Origin: Malachius bipustulatus
Lineage: Eukaryota; Arthropoda; Insecta; Coleoptera; Melyridae
Assembly: GCA_910589415.1 (NCBI GenBank)
Contig: OU342632.1
Location: 38,391,637-38,455,636, forward strand
DNA: 64,000 nucleotides
Direction: 5' to 3'
In this document: positions 1 to 11,696 of the stretch, in pieces
How the letters are laid out: the number at the start of each line of letters is the position of its first letter
Numbering within the stretch: the stretch's first letter is position 1
Notes under the pieces: model-generated
What the model saw: only the letters and a program-made list of their open reading frames with translations
Databases searched by the model: none
Told to the model about the DNA's origin: nothing
Program-made: the position numbers and the translations under genes

Positions 1-186
1 ACCCAGACAGCGGAATCTTCTTTGTTCTTCTTTGTTGGACTGAAAGACACTCAGCCGAGAGATGCATTGGGTCTTTTCACCCTCCAATCCCTCCGTGATT
101 CTACAGGTTTAGTCATTTCGTAGTCATCTTACTTCGAACAAAATACCCAATAATTCAAGCCAATTTCAATAAGTAGGTTCACTACA

Positions 187-1135
187 TTATTCGTTCCAAT
201 TAAAAACTTCTTCTTCTTGTAGTGCATCTCCTATCGGAGGTTTCATTACAGCAATCTGGACCTTGCTGACTGCAGCTCTGAACAGCTGAACATTGCTACA
301 GTCAAACCAATCCCTCAGGTTATTCAGCCAGGATACACGGCGTCTGCCAATACTCCGCTTTCCACCAATCTTTCCCTGGATTATCAGTTGGAGAAGTGTG
401 TATTTCTGTCCTCTCATTATATGGCCCAGATATTGCAGCTTTCTCTTTTTTATGGTGCTAATTATTTCGCACTCTTTCTGCATCCGGTTCAGCACTTCGG
501 CATTAGTAATTCTATCGGTCCAGGAAATCCGCCACATTCTTCGGTAGCACCACATTTCGAAGGCTTGTGTAGCTTATCTATGTGACTTTTTCTTGAGGGT
601 CCATGCCTCGACTCCATACAAAAGCGTGGAAAAGATGTAACAGCGAAGCATCCTCATCCTAAGCTCCATGTCAATATCCCGACTTGTAAACAACTTTTTC
701 ATTCTCGTAAATATAGATCTGGCCATCTCTATCCTCGTTCTTATCTCTCTTGTGTGATCACCCGTTTGTTCTATACAAGTTCCTAGATATTTATACGTTG
801 GCACATTCTCTGGTGTTCACAGGGTTCAAACTCCGCGGGAACTTTGTAACTATACCATTAACTTGGTTTTCTTTAAATTAATTTTTAGTCCGTATTCATT
901 ACACCGCTCATCCAATTTTTCCAAAAGGTGTTTGTGTGTCTTCAAGACTGCTCGTCAACAAGACGGTATCATCAGCATATCTCAAATTATTAATCAGTTC
1001 TCCATTTATAACTATTCCCACTGACTCATCTTCTAAGGTTTCCCTAAAAATAGCTTCACTATATAGACTAAAAAGAAGCGGGGATAGGATGCAACCCTGT
1101 CTCACACCACGACGAATTTCCATTTCTTCTATCAA
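187..1135 (-). pseudogene. RTE reverse transcriptase C-terminal part, broken
   Basis: Three consecutive minus-strand pieces make up one damaged coding region. The first (1135-908) has the reverse-transcriptase features GVRQGCILSPLLF and the catalytic box YADD. The second (804-574) has the YLGTCIE and LLYGVEAWTL motifs that follow the catalytic domain in RTE-like polymerases. The third (555-187) has the downstream RKLQYLGHIMRG motif followed by a basic GRRRVSWLNNLRDW stretch. The first piece is in a different frame from the other two, and stops separate the pieces, so no working protein is made. Enzymes of this family copy element RNA into the genome by target-primed reverse transcription. This copy is inert. 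Confidence 0.8.
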
Positions 1136-1150
1136 ATTAAAAACTACGAT
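208..1150 (-). mobile_element. RTE-type non-LTR retrotransposon, 3' fragment
   Basis: This is the 3' part of an RTE/BovB-like retrotransposon lying on the minus strand. It holds the end of the reverse-transcriptase domain and the conserved C-terminal region. On the element strand it finishes in a short GAA-repeat tail (plus-strand TTC repeat near 208-218), which is usual for RTE elements. The 5' end is lost near 1150, so the endonuclease and most of the reverse transcriptase are absent. No target-site duplication was found. The lineage call rests on the C-terminal motifs; the exact clade is inferred. Confidence 0.8.
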
Positions 1151-1228
1151 TTTAATTTGTTTATAACTTCCGTGAAAATGATTTTAACGCCCGAAGCACC
1201 GCTGACAGGGTGAGGCGCGAGAACCTTA

Positions 1229-2047
1229 TTATTAAGGCATTCATAAATGGAAAACTGGTTGGAACAACATTGATAATTTTTCTATTTATGTTTTCAACGT
1301 CGGAGAACTGAACTAAAAGATTAACAACCCCATAACACTTCCGGTTACCCAGTTATACCACGCGGCCAACTTTCTTGTTTTAAATAAGACACCCTGTATA
1401 TTATTACATTTTCAGATTGTCTGAGAAAATTTAGGAACAATGGTCTTCGCAGTTCAAGAATGTAACGAGTAGTTTTTTAGTTATAAGCAAATAAAAATTG
1501 TCATTTTCCATTTTAAAAGCAGCTTACATTGAAAACGGCTCAATATATCGTAAAACGGTATACGTGGCCCCATTTTAATTTTTTATATTGTATCCTACTG
1601 CGTGGATTAAATTTTAATATATGCAGGGTAATGGAAATAATTAAATTTTTCGTCACTATGTAAGTATTTCTTTTGAAATCTCGGAGATTTTCCATAAGTT
1701 TGGATAGGTATTTCATCCAATCATTCAATATAGGATATCGCTTAGGTAGAGGTAAGATAGGTAAATGTAAACCATTTTCCGATAGCTTCAGCAGTTTTCA
1801 ATGTGAGCTGCTTTGAAAATAAAAAATGGCAATTTTTCATTTGTTTATAACTCATAAATTACTCGTCTCTAACTTAAATTGTGGATACCGTTGTTATATA
1901 AGATTTTTTTCTGAATATGTAATAATATACAGGATGTCCCATTTAAAATATGAAAGCTGATTCCTGGTTACTTCCTGATAATCAGAAGTAGCATGGAGTT
2001 GTAAATAATTTGGTTCAGATTTTTCCATTTATGAATGTCCTAAGATT
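1229..2047. mobile_element. Decayed long-inverted-repeat (foldback) element
   Basis: Two arms, about 1229-1567 and 1764-2047, are imperfect reverse complements. Matching blocks include CATTCATAAATGGAAAA at the outer end, a block around CACCCTGTATATTATTACAT (1390-1410) against its complement near 1923-1943, and GCAGCTTACATTGAAAAC near the inner end. The middle (1568-1763) is unpaired. The outer limits are uncertain and no target duplication was recognised. There is no coding capacity. Part of the arm resembles a block of the element at 60428-61273, so the two probably belong to related non-autonomous families. Confidence 0.55.
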
Positions 2048-2234
2048 TTCCCTTCCAAATGACGTATCACAAGGTAGGGGTGCCATTTGAAATTCCAAAG
2101 TAGTGGTGGTTGGGGTGAGAGAGTGAAACATAAAATTCATTTTTTTTTCTTTTTTCTTAAATTGAATCGTTATCCAAAGTTATTAGAGCGCAATTTTTCA
2201 AATGAACACCCTATATATTGATTATTAACCAAGT

Positions 2235-2237
<3 letters not shown>

Positions 2238-2270
<33 letters not shown>

Positions 2271-2272
2271 TC
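2238..2272. repeat. (AAT)n microsatellite, retrotransposon tail
   Basis: About eleven AAT/ATA units in a row. They directly abut the 3' end of the retrotransposon at 2273-4525, whose sense strand ends with AATAAAG followed by (ATT)n. The repeat is therefore best read as the element's own 3' tail, which may have expanded later. Confidence 0.9.
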
Positions 2273-2429
2273 TTTATTGTCCAACAGATTATAGAAATCC
2301 AATTACTGGACAAAGCACAATATTAACAAAGATATAGTAAACTAAATCAAAAAATAAATAAACGTAACAAAAAAAAAACAGTATAAGTCCGTGTGATACA
2401 TACAACCCTTATGCCTAGAAATTATTAAA

Positions 2430-4522
2430 TTAAATATCCGCAAAATACCCAGCCGCTATCCTGGTTATGCTCCCCAAGCCAGAGAAGTGCATATCACACA
2501 ACTGAGCTATTTGATTGAAGTTATCGCACATTACAAATACCGGTGATTTCACCATCACATTCGATCTGGCATTGGGGCATCGAAAGGAAAGGCTAGCACG
2601 CGATGACACTCTGGGCACCTGAAAGCTTATGCAGCTCAACAAGGCTGGACAATCTATCCCATTGTGCAGCAGTAGATATAAAAACCTAAGAGCAGCTAGG
2701 ACTCTGCGGACATTCAAACTCAACATATTGAAATCTAAAAGTAAAACTCGCTGCTCATAGCCTCTCTCAGGATACCAGCCACGCACTCGGAATGACAGGT
2801 ACTTTAAGAACTTTCTCTGGACTCGTTCCACCCTCCATACATGAACCTTATAAAGGGGATACCAGATCAGTGAAGCATACTCTAACCGACTTCTGACAAG
2901 TGAGCAGTACAGACACTTTAGTGCCTTCACACTCGTAAACATTCTAGTATTCCTGATGAGGAATCCTAGCATTCTCATTGCCTTCATACACACAGCATCT
3001 ATATGCTCGACAAAAGACAACTGAGCATCAAACAAAACGCCCAAGTCCCTAAATGAAGCACAACGGGTCAGAGCGTCAGTGCCAACCCGGTATGGGAACA
3101 CGACGGGCTGTAACTTCCTTGTGTACATCAGAAACCTGCATTTTTCCCTGTTCAGATGTAACTTATTCCTATCGCACCAATCGGTCACCACATTCAAACC
3201 ACTCTGCAGCCTCTCACAATCATCGACACAGTTCACTCTCAGAAACAGGTTGAAATCATCAGCGAAAAGCAAAACATCACAACCTACGGAAGATGGCAAG
3301 TCGTTGATAAATATGACAAATAACAAGGGCCCCAAATTTGATCCCTGTGGCACACCGGATGATATCTTGAACCACTTGATTCAAACCCATTATATTTTAC
3401 ATAGCACCTTCTGCCGGAGAGATACGATGTCACCAAAGCAGCCAGAGAATCGCTAAAACCGAAGGCCTGACACTTTCTAACGAATATCGAGTGGTCAATT
3501 CGATCAAAAGCTTTAGAGAAATCAGTGTATATCACGTCAGCCTGTCCACCTGCATCAATGGTCTCCGAAATGAACTGTGTTATACACGCCAAGTTTGTTA
3601 CGGTTGACCTCCTATCCATAAAACCATGCTGACACGCTGAGATCTGACTATTCAACAATGGATATATACGGGAGAACAAAACCATCTCCAACGCCTTTGC
3701 AAAGTTCGGCAGTATTGCCACAGCCCTATAATTCTGGACGTCCCCTGCATCGCCGCTCTTGAGTATTGGACACAATCTTGCTCTTTTCCAGACTGCCGGA
3801 AAAGTGGAGGAACCCAGAACGGCGTTAAATATTTTTGTCAACGGCACGAGCAGCACTCCAGCACAGTCCTTTACCAGGAATGATGGAACCTGATCGACAC
3901 CAGCAGTCATTCCATTTTTCAACCTACTGATGGCTCCCATAACTTCACACTCACCTACATCAGAAACGTCGATATGAGGACCCGACAACCCGTATTCCCG
4001 AGACAAATCACCTACATCATTCCCATCACTCCGACCGACATACGCACTGCCAAAAAAATCCGCGAATCCATCCACCACCGCTTGCGGGGTGGCAAATGTA
4101 TCCGAGCCATGCTTCACTACCCCGGGAATCCTAATTACTTTCCTCTTGTTCTGTATAAATGTCCAAAATTTAGTCGGATCACCTTGCACACCTAGCTCTA
4201 CCTCACGAATATAATTACGATACGCAACCGAAATCTGTGACTTAACCATAGACCGAAGGCGTCTGAACTCATTTAAATAATTTACAGACTGTGACTTCCT
4301 ATAGTAACTGCGGTACTTGGACTTGAGTTTAATATTAGAGATGATCTCCAGGGTATACCACTTCGGATAATGATCCCCCCGTCGACCTCCCCTGTATACC
4401 GGAACATGCCTATCGAATATCTCATACAACGACGAATAAAACACAGACCACATGTCATCCACACACCCACTATCGTCCAAGATATTCCAGTCCATCGCCG
4501 CCAGTTCATCATACAACGCCAC
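2430..4522 (-). pseudogene. Reverse transcriptase of Jockey/CR1-like element, one frameshift
   Basis: The reading frame is open from the truncation point at 4522, where the first codon is GTG, so no genuine start is present. It covers the linker and a full reverse-transcriptase domain. Visible motifs in order are GMTAGVDQVPSFLVKDC, FPAVWKRARLCPILKSGD, YRAVAILPNFAK, QHGFMDRRSTVTNL and [13 protein letters not shown] (catalytic Asp). A one-base indel near 3355-3375 then shifts the frame. The second frame continues with MPQGSNLGPLLFVIFINDLP, the FADD catalytic box, and the C-terminal thumb with RSRLEYASLIWYPLY. The coding part totals nearly 700 codons and has only this one break, so the copy is fairly young. 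The endonuclease domain is missing. Confidence 0.9.
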
Positions 4523-4532
4523 AAAAAGTTAT

Positions 4533-6399
4533 GTATACTATTGATGAACTATCGAATCGAAAACTATATAAAGAGACTAAAATGTCAATTTTCTTAAATT
4601 AAAGGTGCCAACTTAGAAAGACACGCACGAGTGCTTATGCAAGTTTTTTTTTTTGTGTAAATGTGCCTGATGTCCTCAGTAATTACGTTTTACAATCTTA
4701 TCATTAATCCAAAACTTATCAAAGTTAATCTCAAGGACTTACGTAACTTATAAAATTTTCTAAATTAGTAATTTTTATTAATTTTTACAATTAACCCAAA
4801 TCAGTAACTTATTCTAAAAATCCAGGATTTTCTCTCAATCTTTCCGCATAACATCCCTTAGCAAAGTAATCTTAAATAATAATTGTCAAACGTTAATAAT
4901 TCAAACAATTAAACTGAAAATCCACTTTTTTACCATTAATCAACGTTAATGGGTTATCCGGTTTCGATGTAAAGAAACATGTCAAATAAACATCAACAAA
5001 TCTGTTAGATTATTTTTCTTAAAGAAATAAATAAAATGCAGCCTTTACAAAAATAAATTTATTTTATTAATTATTATTATTATTTTAATAAATATAACGA
5101 GAAATATGGCAACGCTGGTTTCCCTATATTCCCTCTGTATATAGCACGCCATATCTCTGGCGGCGGGCTGATCGCTGTGGGGGGCGGTTGATGGTCGCTT
5201 ACCGCCGCCGCACAGATTACCGAAGCCAATATGTGACGGGAACAGCAAAGAGTTTGTTATTGCCGGATTTCTCATATTCAAATTTCTCCTTTATGGAATT
5301 ACGCCACGTCAAACCCCAAGACGGCCCATGAATTCTTATATATGAAGATTCCTCAGGCAGAGTCTCCCTTTCTGATGTGTTGTTTTTCCACCGGTTCCCC
5401 CAACTTTATACTACTACTGGCTGTTTGTGTTCTTGTTTTACCTCGACGAGCGGCTCCCTTGTTTAAAATTCATGGAGTATGTTTATACATTTTTTATTTC
5501 TAGTTTCAATATCGCTCTTACAAGAAAGATTCATCGATTACTCCATATTCTGATCTCGCATCAGCGATTTAAAAGCCCTAAACCAGGGACAATAAAAAAT
5601 AAAATAAAACAGAACCTGTAACTTGAGTATCGACAGCAATTCGAGATTTGCCGAGCACCATTAAACGAATAAGTGTTCAACTACTCAGCAGTTTGGTAAT
5701 GATGTTACCAGTAAAGTTCAAACGGTCACTTTGTAATTATTGGTCTCAAAGTCTTGTCTCTAACTTAATCCAATTGAATTGATTGTTGTCACCTTGATGC
5801 TATTGAATGTAACTTAATTATAGACCCCAAATGTCTAACTCAACTATAACTATAATAACGTTGTAGTACTATGTGAAAATAGATCATTCCTGCTTCTCCT
5901 TCACCTAACTGTTCAATTATAGAAGCAAAACAATAGTATTCCAGATATTACGGGTATACCTATGTACATTTATATAAATATCTAACGCGCTAATCGAATT
6001 GAATAATCTAGACAAATAGAGATACATACATACATCAATATTATTTAGGTGCGCTTTGTCATCTAAATACAATAACATACTTTAGCATTAAAATAATTTA
6101 ATATAAAATTAAAAGTTTATCACTATAATAATCCCAAATATAGCGCTTATAATATTTTGAGCCATTTAAGGACAAAAACAAAATATCTCTTTGTATAAGC
6201 AAGCAGTGTTCATCAAAACTTTAATTAAGACCTTAGAAAATCTTGTAGGAATATAATGCAGTATTCTGTATTATAAATTTAAATCCCCAAGTTCACAATA
6301 CCATCGTAATTAACCTTATCAGTATTCCTCGGCGCAGCAGTAATGTAATGAAAGCAGATGCATTGTCTAGATATTCTATGGTTTATATAAGCAACTCAC
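4533..6399. other. Non-coding stretch, probable intron
   Basis: AT-rich DNA with a short GC-rich patch at about 5150-5260. I see no convincing exon, repeat pair or RNA gene. If the Ig exon at 6400-6565 is real, this is the intron downstream of it, and the next exon lies beyond the left edge of the window or is not recognisable here. Confidence 0.5.
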
Positions 6400-6565
6400 C
6401 TGTATATCGGCGTATGCTCGTCCTTATACCAGACAACAAGGACGACGGTGTCGTTTGGCGCAGGAGACGAGAGATCGCAGGGCAACAATGCGGTCCCTTT
6501 GACTATTGCCTGCACCTGGGCAACTGCCGCCATCACACCCACACCCAGGCCGGTGTTGAGTGCTC
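6400..6565 (-). CDS. Sidestep-family Ig-domain protein, one internal exon
   Basis: A 166-bp minus-strand exon lies between an acceptor (TTTCAG before 6565) and a strong donor (CAG/GTGAGT, with GT at 6399-6398). It has 54 full codons with two bases over at each end. The translation starts with a small hydrophobic Ala/Val stretch ending AVAQVQA, which looks like the end of a signal peptide. It then enters an Ig V-type domain with VKGTALLPCDLSS (first Ig cysteine), PNDTVVLVVWYKDE (core Trp) and TPIY. The LPCD, NDTV-VWYKD and TPIY pattern is that of the first Ig domain of sidestep and its paralogues, which are single-pass adhesion proteins that bind Beat proteins in axon guidance. The split codon begins AG, which would give Ser as in the family's TPIYS. 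Other exons are outside the window or unrecognised. A different Ig-superfamily adhesion protein is possible but less likely. Confidence 0.85.
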
Positions 6566-7167
6566 CTGAAATGAGGAAAGTACTTGTGAGAAATTAACTA
6601 TTTAAGTGGTATCGGGGCCGACTGTGCCCCTTAATTAAAGAATTAATGAACTACTTATTAGTTTAGATGTTTCAAATTATAAACTGTCGAAATTCACGAC
6701 ATTTCGCTTTAAATAGTCCAAGAGGTAATTTTAATTTAAATAAAAATAATTATTATTCATGTCCTGTCTGAAATAACAAGATTCATCAAAAGTTCCCGCG
6801 ATGTGGAAGATCAATAAATAATTTATGATAAAATTTATCCAAACAAATTTTTGATACAAATTCACAAAGTTATCGCAAATTCATGTTCTAATATTCATCA
6901 AAATTTCGCTGCTACGGCATTCAGAGATATCGAAAAGATTCTCTCTCATCCCTACTGCTTAGGGGTGGAATTGTTAACTTTAAGAATGTTGAATAAGTGA
7001 AGAGTTGAACTTTTGAGTTGGCTAGTTCCCACTTCATGCTCAAAACAAGTTTAATTTCACCATAATGCAAATACTTTGCTGAGTTTGAGTCATAGTAAAA
7101 TTTATCTACTAAATAAAGTCTGCACTTCTATAAGTTTGTATAATTTTGCATAATTCACTATGATATA
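6566..7167. other. AT-rich intron or upstream DNA
   Basis: No gene, repeat pair or RNA is visible. A short branch/polypyrimidine-like tract (complement of GAAATGAGG) precedes the acceptor of the Ig exon on the minus strand. Confidence 0.5.
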
Positions 7168-8120
7168 CAGGGTGGGGCCTTTAACTGGAACCATTTCTCT
7201 AGAATATACGGGAAAAGTATTTGGAAAAATGCAAAAACACATCGATTAAGATTCTTTGCGCGCTACATTTTGGCACCAAAAATTTTGTTTTTTTACTCTC
7301 TAATGAGCAGAAAACCACAAATCACTTTATTTTTTATATGAGATGATATTACTTACGCACTTATGTTATACCACTTATAATTTTACTCCATTGAAAAGCT
7401 ATTTTAGAAAGAGAATCCTCCATGCTAATTATTTGACATTTGCCCCAGACAGTTGAGATACAATTTGGAAAAAAAAACGCACTGATTTCAAAACGTTCAA
7501 AATGGTTTTCTCAAACGTATTGCTCTTCTCTGCCTACTTTTCTGTCTGGAGTTATAGGTAAGGCCGGTGTCGAGGTACAGTTTCTAACATGTCCGTTAGT
7601 TCTGAATTGTCTCTCAGTTTTGGAAACAAATGCTTCGATGATTCAGTGGTGGAAAATCAGATGTCTCTCTTGAGAAAAGATGGCAACTTCAGGCTGAGTA
7701 CGTTGGCGGTCTCCGAATCCAATCATCAAGAGAATTTCTTTTTTTAAAGTTTCAGTATAAAGTGAGCCATTCTGACAGGAAGAGATTTTTTCAGCTAGTC
7801 AAATAAATTAGTTACTATGGGAAATTTTTTAAATTGCACCCCAACTGTCAGGGACAATGTCAAATAATTAGCATGGTCAATTTTCATTTTAAAATCGCTT
7901 TCTAATGGAGTAGCATATACAAATGGTTTCATCCCATTTAAGAAAATAAAGTGCGGTTAGGTCTCATCTCATTAAGAAAGTAAAAAATTAAATTCTCGGT
8001 GCCAAAATGGCGCTCCCAAAAAAAACTCAATTGACGTGGTTTTGCATTTTTCCAAATACTTTTCCCGGATTTTCTAGAGTAATAGTTCCAGTTGATGTAG
8101 GTACCTACCTACCCACCCTG
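7168..8120. mobile_element. Non-autonomous foldback element with CAGGGTGGG ends and TA flanks
   Basis: The element starts with CAGGGTGGGG at 7168 and ends with CCCACCCTG at 8120. Each end is bordered by TA (7166-7167 and 8121-8122), the target duplication typical of the Tc1/mariner superfamily. Arms of about 300-320 bp pair imperfectly. Examples are GGGAAAAGTATTTGGAAAAA in the left arm against its complement near 8046-8069, and CATGCTAATTATTTGACATT (about 7422-7441) against its complement near 7860-7878. The centre (about 7480-7800) is unique and non-coding. It needs an outside transposase. Confidence 0.75.
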
Positions 8121-8122
8121 TA

Positions 8123-9490
8123 TTGCTTAGTTTTAAAATTACGAAATTGAAAAAGGAGTAAAGAACAAAAAATAATTTAACATACACCCGAGTATTTTTA
8201 TGGATACTGAAATAGTATATAGCGTATCCGGGATAACAAGTGGTACATGGGAATCTCGGAAACTGTGATAGATACGAGCTCGGTTAAATGGAAGAAAAGT
8301 TGCGCGATTTCTTGCTTAACAAGAATCTGAATAAATTTTGGAAAAATTCGGCAATTAATTAAAATATCCTGAAAAATTCAAAATTCAAAAAAAAAAAAAT
8401 TAGCTACCAAATGCTTTACTGTTCCATGAAAAACTGCCATCAGGTTGCCAGTGCCATATCAAAATAATGCATCATAAAGAATAGGTTAATCATATAAATG
8501 ATTGTCTAAAAATATTTATCACGCCCAACTAACAGACATTTGACCCGTATTTAAAACTGGTGCAGGAAACCATAATTTTTTACAGAACAAGAAGAAAGTA
8601 TGTGGGTAAATTTGATACTGATAGATTCAGGATAAAATTCTATTAAGTTCAACATCGCAGGATCGAGAAAACAATTATCCAGTCATGATGAAGTCGTTTC
8701 TAATTTCTTCCAGAGGACATCTCGTTAGAACAGATTGGAAAAAGCAACTCAAAAACCTCTTCTATCAGAGAATCTAAACTGCAAAAAGTCCCCGAAAGAA
8801 GTCGAGTATTCTCGAGCAATGATTATCTGTTCAGTTCTAAGAGGGGCTGCCATCTAAGGCAGCTCTGGCAAGACATATGATGGATTAACAACACCGGCCA
8901 CGGCCAACTCAGACAACGTCAATCCGCCTAAGCACACTACGTGTCTTGAAAGCGAATCGCTGCGGAGGAAATCAGTTTTAAAGTTTCGCGTGATCCTGAC
9001 TCGTCTGCAAGGGAATTTATTTTCCGCATTAAACTTTGATGGCCCAATAAAAAATATAAAAAGGCTTTTGATGTTAATTTCGGCTAGTTTTTCATCGATC
9101 TTGACCCGAATCAAGTCGACGAGGGAAACTTGAATAATGCGATAGATGTCGTTTGTACATCGGGAAGTCGATAAGGGTTCAAGGGAACACTCGAAGTTCC
9201 GTCTTTTTAGCATACATGCAGCAGAATCTTGGGGATTTTCGACAATGTACTTACTTATTTTTTAAATAAGACATGACTTGTTTCTTTTTATCTAAACACG
9301 TTACATTACATAATTATTATGTATATTAGCAGTTATAATTCTTCAAAACAATGGCTTAAAAGCTGCATCTCTAATAAGTATCTACTATGAAGAGATCGTC
9401 ATAACACACTTTAAAATCTCCTTGGTGAGATGCATGAATGAATGAGCCATCGCTAAGTTTATTGATTGAAGAAAAAATTCAAAATGACAA
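8123..9490. other. Non-coding stretch with a GC-richer patch
   Basis: No recognisable gene. A patch at about 8854-9213 is open on the minus strand for 119 codons and is richer in GC than its surroundings. Its translation matches no family I know, and no convincing splice sites frame it. The remainder is AT-rich. Confidence 0.4.
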
Positions 9491-9503
9491 TGACCTAAGA
9501 AAT

Positions 9504-9776
9504 TTTTTTTTTTTTTTTTTTTAAAAGGGGGGAGCATCGGTCTTAACTATGTAGGTAAGACAAAGTCGCTCCACTCCGGTAACACGGGATTTCGAGCATT
9601 ACTCATTCACCCAGCCTCAAGTTTGCCATTTTAAATTTAAACACCTTCAGTCGCTTGTTTTATTTTTCACATACATTCGAAAATGCATCCGAAAAATAAC
9701 ACGAGCCGGTGAGTTCCGAACTCGCGACCTTAGGCTCGGTAGGCAGCGGACTGAACCACTAGGCTACGCAAGTCTC
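9504..9776 (-). mobile_element. tRNA-derived SINE with 13-bp target duplication
   Basis: Read on the minus strand, the element starts GAGACTTGCGTAGCC and carries an RNA polymerase III A box (TAGCCTAGTGGTTCAGTCC) and a B box (GGTCGCGAGTTCGGAACTC) at tRNA-like spacing. A roughly 200-bp body follows, then a poly(A) tail, seen as 19 T on the plus strand at 9504-9522. The 13-mer TGACCTAAGAAAT flanks it exactly at 9491-9503 and 9777-9789. Polymerase III head, A tail and long perfect target duplication together define a SINE mobilised by LINE machinery. The perfect flanks suggest a fairly recent insertion. Confidence 0.92.
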
Positions 9777-9789
9777 TGACCTAAGAAAT

Positions 9790-11696
9790 ATTTAACAGTC
9801 TCAACTGTTGCTTTGCATCTTTCGAAACTGTCTATAATTTGACAATGCATTTTGTTGGTGTAAAATTTCTTATCAGAGTTGTGCTGCTATAGCATTTAAG
9901 ATCTGATTCTGCTGACACTCAATGTTGAATTGCCGACTTCTTTTGGTAAATATTTCCCTGATTTCGCCATGTCCTTTAACCAAGTTCTAAGATCAACTGT
10001 TCAGGATATTCGAAAGGTAATGTCGTTTCAGAAGTAATTTCGAAGATATCAAACTTCATGTTACGGATTAGCGATCCATTGAAAAACGCCTCGTTTTATA
10101 TCCTTTTTCTATCTAGAAACTAGAAAGTTTCAGGGGTAAATTGAAGCGCCCTTATAAATTTATAGAAATGCACGTTCCCAGTTTGGCACACCTAGTTCTA
10201 GTTCAAAAAAAAAATCGTTATGGAATTCGGTTTTATAGAATCTATTCCAAATTATAAAATTCCGTCATATAGGACAAATTCAACTGATTCATCTTCCGTG
10301 CATTGTATATCTTATAATCAGAAGTTACAAAGAAATTTGTGAGCTCCTTTAATACGATATCCACGTTTTCTGTTTACACGTATGATATGCCAGTGCCATA
10401 ATTTTATAATTATATAATAATAATTTTTTCAGTGCAATAAGAACCTAGAACCGACAGAGTTTTAGAAAATTATCCGGGAACAAGAACAATAATTATTATG
10501 TAATTTAATTTAATATAATTCCATTTTTTTTTATCAACATATTATGTTACTCCTCACATTTTTTAATTGCCGATAAACGTTTCCTTCTTTATATTATGCA
10601 AAATTGCATTGAATATTTTTACATCAAAGTGTTGCAAAAATAAAATCTCTTCTTTAACTCATTGTCAGAGTAACGATGAAAAATGGGCTGGCTCATGCGG
10701 AAAATCTAAATAAAATTGGCGAACTTTCAATAGATGCGTCGTTGCAGCACCTTCGTTCTTCTTGAGGCAAATTTTAATACATAAATCTTGCTTTTGCAGC
10801 AGTTTCGGGGTAAAGGGGCGGCGGGCGCGATATATCCCGCAGCTTGCTGAACGAACGACGTATGTCTGAAACACAATTTAGCATGGAATAATTTATTGTG
10901 TGCGAGAGAGGATGTGTGTAAAACTCGTGACAAATCTCTTCACGCCGAGACAAAGATTAATGGTCGACCTTCGTGTGTCTGCTGCTGCCCGCTTTTTATA
11001 ATTTCATTTTCATTTCCGGACTCGGAAACAATTAGAAAAACCTGGACGGATAAGACGGAAAGAGTTTGACCATTTCCTGCTTCACCAAAAAACCAATTGA
11101 CCTGCGAGATTCTACTGAAATGGCAGGATAACAAAGATTAATAAGAGAATTAAAAGAAGCGTTTTGGTGGTGAGAGGAGTTAGGAAATGCAACTTATGGG
11201 AAGGTTAATATTTAAAAATTATTATTGTATAGGTATCTTTTACACTTGGAAGGAATTCTGAGAACTGAGGGAATAATGGCATAACTAATAATATTAGAAT
11301 TTTAGTGTGAAAATCATACATTGCAATCAAAATTCAAAAGAGAACCCTAAACACGATCACGACTTTATTACATATCAATCCTGTCAGTTGCAAGACAGAT
11401 TATTACATGGTGACTCTGCCTTTAAAACGAACCGGGGAATCTTCTGACGATGCCCAGGAAATCTTCTGATGCAGCTCCATTTTTCTCTCCCCCGTCAAGG
11501 GAGGTGTGATGGACCAGTGAAGTAAGTACTATGGGGAAATCTTAAAGTGCAATATAGCAATATTTAAAAGAGTAACATGTAAACTTATCTATTTATAGAA
11601 CAAACGGTAGTTGATAAACATTACACCAAAATAGTAAGCACTTAATATTTATCAACAAGACTTGGCCATGACCATTTATGTTGTCGTCTAAAGATT
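9790..11696. other. Non-coding stretch
   Basis: No gene is recognised. A GC-richer piece at about 10670-10870 and another at about 10920-11120 have short open frames on the minus strand without family resemblance or splice context. They could be conserved non-coding sequence. Confidence 0.4.

Larger units (their letters stand above)
2238..4525 (-). mobile_element. Jockey/CR1-like non-LTR retrotransposon, 5'-truncated
   Basis: A minus-strand non-LTR retrotransposon with a complete reverse-transcriptase region, a short 3' UTR, an AATAAA-like signal and an (ATT)n tail. The heptamer AAGTTAT occurs immediately outside the tail (2231-2237) and immediately outside the 5' end (4526-4532), consistent with a 7-bp target-site duplication. 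The element begins mid-protein, just after the place where the endonuclease would end. This is ordinary 5' truncation during target-primed reverse transcription. The superfamily is called from the protein motifs; I cannot separate Jockey from CR1 with certainty. Confidence 0.85.

Noticed and set aside
6348..6569. 73-codon plus-strand open frame
   Set aside because: It is the opposite-strand shadow of the sidestep-family exon.
8854..9213. 119-codon minus-strand open frame in a GC-richer patch
   Set aside because: No recognisable motif, no convincing splice borders and no start context. Conserved non-coding DNA is equally likely.
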